Positions 38,901 through 41,900 of a DNA stretch of 64,000 bases are shown piece by piece. Under the pieces are notes generated by a model. The model was not told the DNA's origin, did not search any database, and saw only the letters and a list, made by a program, of their open reading frames with translations. Numbering within the stretch: the stretch's first letter is position 1; the number at the start of each line of letters is the position of its first letter. Made by a program: the position numbers and the translations under genes. Source of the DNA: Elusimicrobia bacterium RIFCSPLOWO2_02_FULL_39_32 (lineage in GTDB: Bacteria; Elusimicrobiota; Elusimicrobia; 2-02-FULL-39-32); the NCBI GenBank assembly GCA_001800135.1, contig MGUU01000016.1:186001-250000 (forward strand), in the 5' to 3' direction.

Positions 38901-41900
38901 AGCAAATTCAAAAAATCCTAAAGATGCGTGAATAGAGACAGGATCTCTGGGTATCATGGTTGTTAAAAAAGCGACTAATTCCAAAGGATAGTAAAAAAGA
39001 ACATGAAAATTTGCCCGGGTAGAGCTAAAAAGCCTATAGATGTCATCCGCATTTAACAAAACTTTACTCAATGTGATTCCCTGCTTTGTGTTCTTTAAAA
39101 GCAGAGCAAATGGCAAAAACCCGGACTCTGTAGTGATGCGCCCAATCATGTAACAGTCTCGGTTGCGAAAAAATGGCGCTTTAACAACTTCAATCTCTTT
39201 AATATGATCCTGAGTAAGAGCTAATTTTGCAAGTTCAGAATCTATATTAGTCACAGCCCTTCTAATATCCTTACGAATATCTCTTAAAGGTTTTCTAAAT
39301 TCAAGCTTAACTAAGATGTCTGTAAGAATATATTCCATAGGCAGGCGATTGCGGACCATGGGGTAGAGGAAAGATTCGTTTGTTTCCAAAGTTCTATTTT
39401 CCATATCTTCCTCAAACGTATATTCAAATACATCCGCTTCCGGTCCAAAAATTCTTTTTGCAATTGAGTTAGAAAATACCATTCCAATGACATATGGATT
39501 TGCTCCCAAAATTCTATTGTCAATCAGTCTTTCAGAATATCGCCCTTGAATCTCTATCCACATTGGGATGTCTCGTAGTTTATTTTTAAGAAGAGTCCTT
39601 AAACCATTTTCAAGATCGTTTAACGTATCGTTGTAAAGGCTTAATCGTTCCTCTACATCTTGAAGTAATCCTTCCCAATCCATCTCATCAAAATGGAGCT
39701 TGGCTCTGGCAGTGATGGTAAAAAATTTTTCGTAATAAATTATGAATGCAGCCTCTATCATTTCTGCTGCTGTCTTGGCAAGCTGGCCCATAGGGCCTTG
39801 AGAAGTAACTCTGACGGGCGTTCCTATATTTGAAAGAGGAGGCGCTTTCGCTCGAAGAGAAATTGTTTGTGCTAATGGACTCTGTCCTTGAACTAAAGCA
39901 GAAAGTGTTTGTAGAACAGGAGCTGGGCTTTGAGTTTGAGTATTAGCCTCTTCTGCATGTAAAATTTGGATTTGTGGAGCATAAGGCGCTTGCGCAAGTA
40001 ATGGAGAAGCTGGGACTTCTGCTGGATCAGTAGCTGTTGCTGCTGCTAGAGAATCTGATCTTTGAGCATAAGCGTTAGCCTCTGAAGTCTGATCCAGAAA
40101 AGTAATGCCAGAACTATCCACCCTTATATCATTTAACTGATTTGCCGGCCTCTTATTCATCATAAGCTGCCTTAAATTATTGTTAAACGCAATTCTTTGT
40201 TTAGCTTTTTTACTTCCTCCATGAGCTGCGCTGGTATGACCTGAAACCTTCGCATTCTTAAGCCGATTCCCTTTGGAATCTATAAAACGCTTAAAAAAAC
40301 CTCCTTTTTCCTCGTCGCTAGCAACATCTGTACGATACTCCACCTCAGGATGACTCTTTAAGTAAGCAATCATGGCTGTTTCATCCACTACATCTTTGGT
40401 TATGCTGATAACTGATCTTAAATTCCCTTGCGCCAATTCCCCAAAAATTTCTAAAGACTCTGCATTCACCCACCCTACTGTTTCATTTGTTTTTTTAGGA
40501 GGAGAAAGAGAGATCACATTACTTTGTTTTAAAAAAGTTTCTTTGTCAACATATTGCACTTCAATGGAACGATTGAGTCTTTCCCCAACTACCTCTGCAA
40601 GCTGAGCAAGGCGCGCGCGTTTTTCTACATATTCTTGTCTGCCGGGATCTCTTTGCTGAATCAGGAGATTCGCTCCCAAGGAAATAAATCTTTGCGCGCT
40701 CGCTTCTCCAATGCGTCCAAGACCTAAAACCCCTACTGTCATTGGACTCACTAACCTTTTTCCTTTCCCTACATCTCCCTCTTTCACTTCCTCTTCTTTT
40801 AGCTCAACCTCAATCGGACGAGTTAAATTTATCAGCTCATCCATATCTCTTATAAAAATTTGATTTGCATCACTTGTAATTTTCATGCGGGAACCTTTCG
40901 TGCTTTGAACTCCCGCAGGAGTCCGCAAAACATAAGATGAATGTTTTAAGAGTTCAGAAAGGCTCACTGGCCGAATTTGAATTGTTAAACGTTCTGTTGT
41001 AGATGTCTGTTCTATGATTTCCTTATATGAATTTAACCTTAAGAGTTTTTCTTCATCGAGCTCATCTTTCAAAACATAGATAGTGGCAGGCTCATGAGCC
41101 ATGGCGATTTCAGCTAATTTTAAACCCACCTCATCTAAACCAATAATGCCGATGGTAGGTGAACTCTCATCATAAACGCTTTGTCCGATCTTTCCATGAT
41201 AAACAGTTGCTTCCTCTCCCACGCCAACGCGCACATATTTGTCGCTCGCTCCAAACTTAAACATCTCTTCTAGTTTCAATACATTACGCATGAGCATGTA
41301 CCAAAGGGCATGAGCAATTACCAGAGAATTTTCTGGGTCGCTTTTAAGTTCGCTTAAGCAGGTATAATCTTTAGACTTTTTAGTCTGTATCTTATTGGAA
41401 TAAATCACATCCAGAAAAAAAGCAATGAGCCCTTCAGCCACGGGAATGGTGGTTGGGCCAGGAGCATTAGTAACCACTGTGCCATATTTTGTGGCAGCAT
41501 CCAGATCAATGTGATGAATGGCTGTTGAAAAAAGAATAAGCCCTTTTAATTTTGCCTCACGAAAAAAATCCTCATCATAGTTTTCATTGATATAACCCAC
41601 CACATAATCATAATTCTGGCTTTTGACCAGTTCTAAAAGTTTTCCATGTATCCCCGGTCTCCAACTCTCTCCTTCCTTTACAAGTTCAGACCTTATGTCC
41701 AAGAGATCAATATCCATATCGCCAAAGCGGCGGTTAAGTTCAGAGATGATCTCTAGGCTAAGAGGCTCAATAACCAATACTTTAGCTTTTGGCCGATTTA
41801 CTTTAAGACGAAAAAATCTTAAACCGGAAATCTCTACGCTATAAACTGGGATAGTGATGCGGTACCAAATTTTTTGAAGAGCTTGAGGCAGCCTGCTGAT

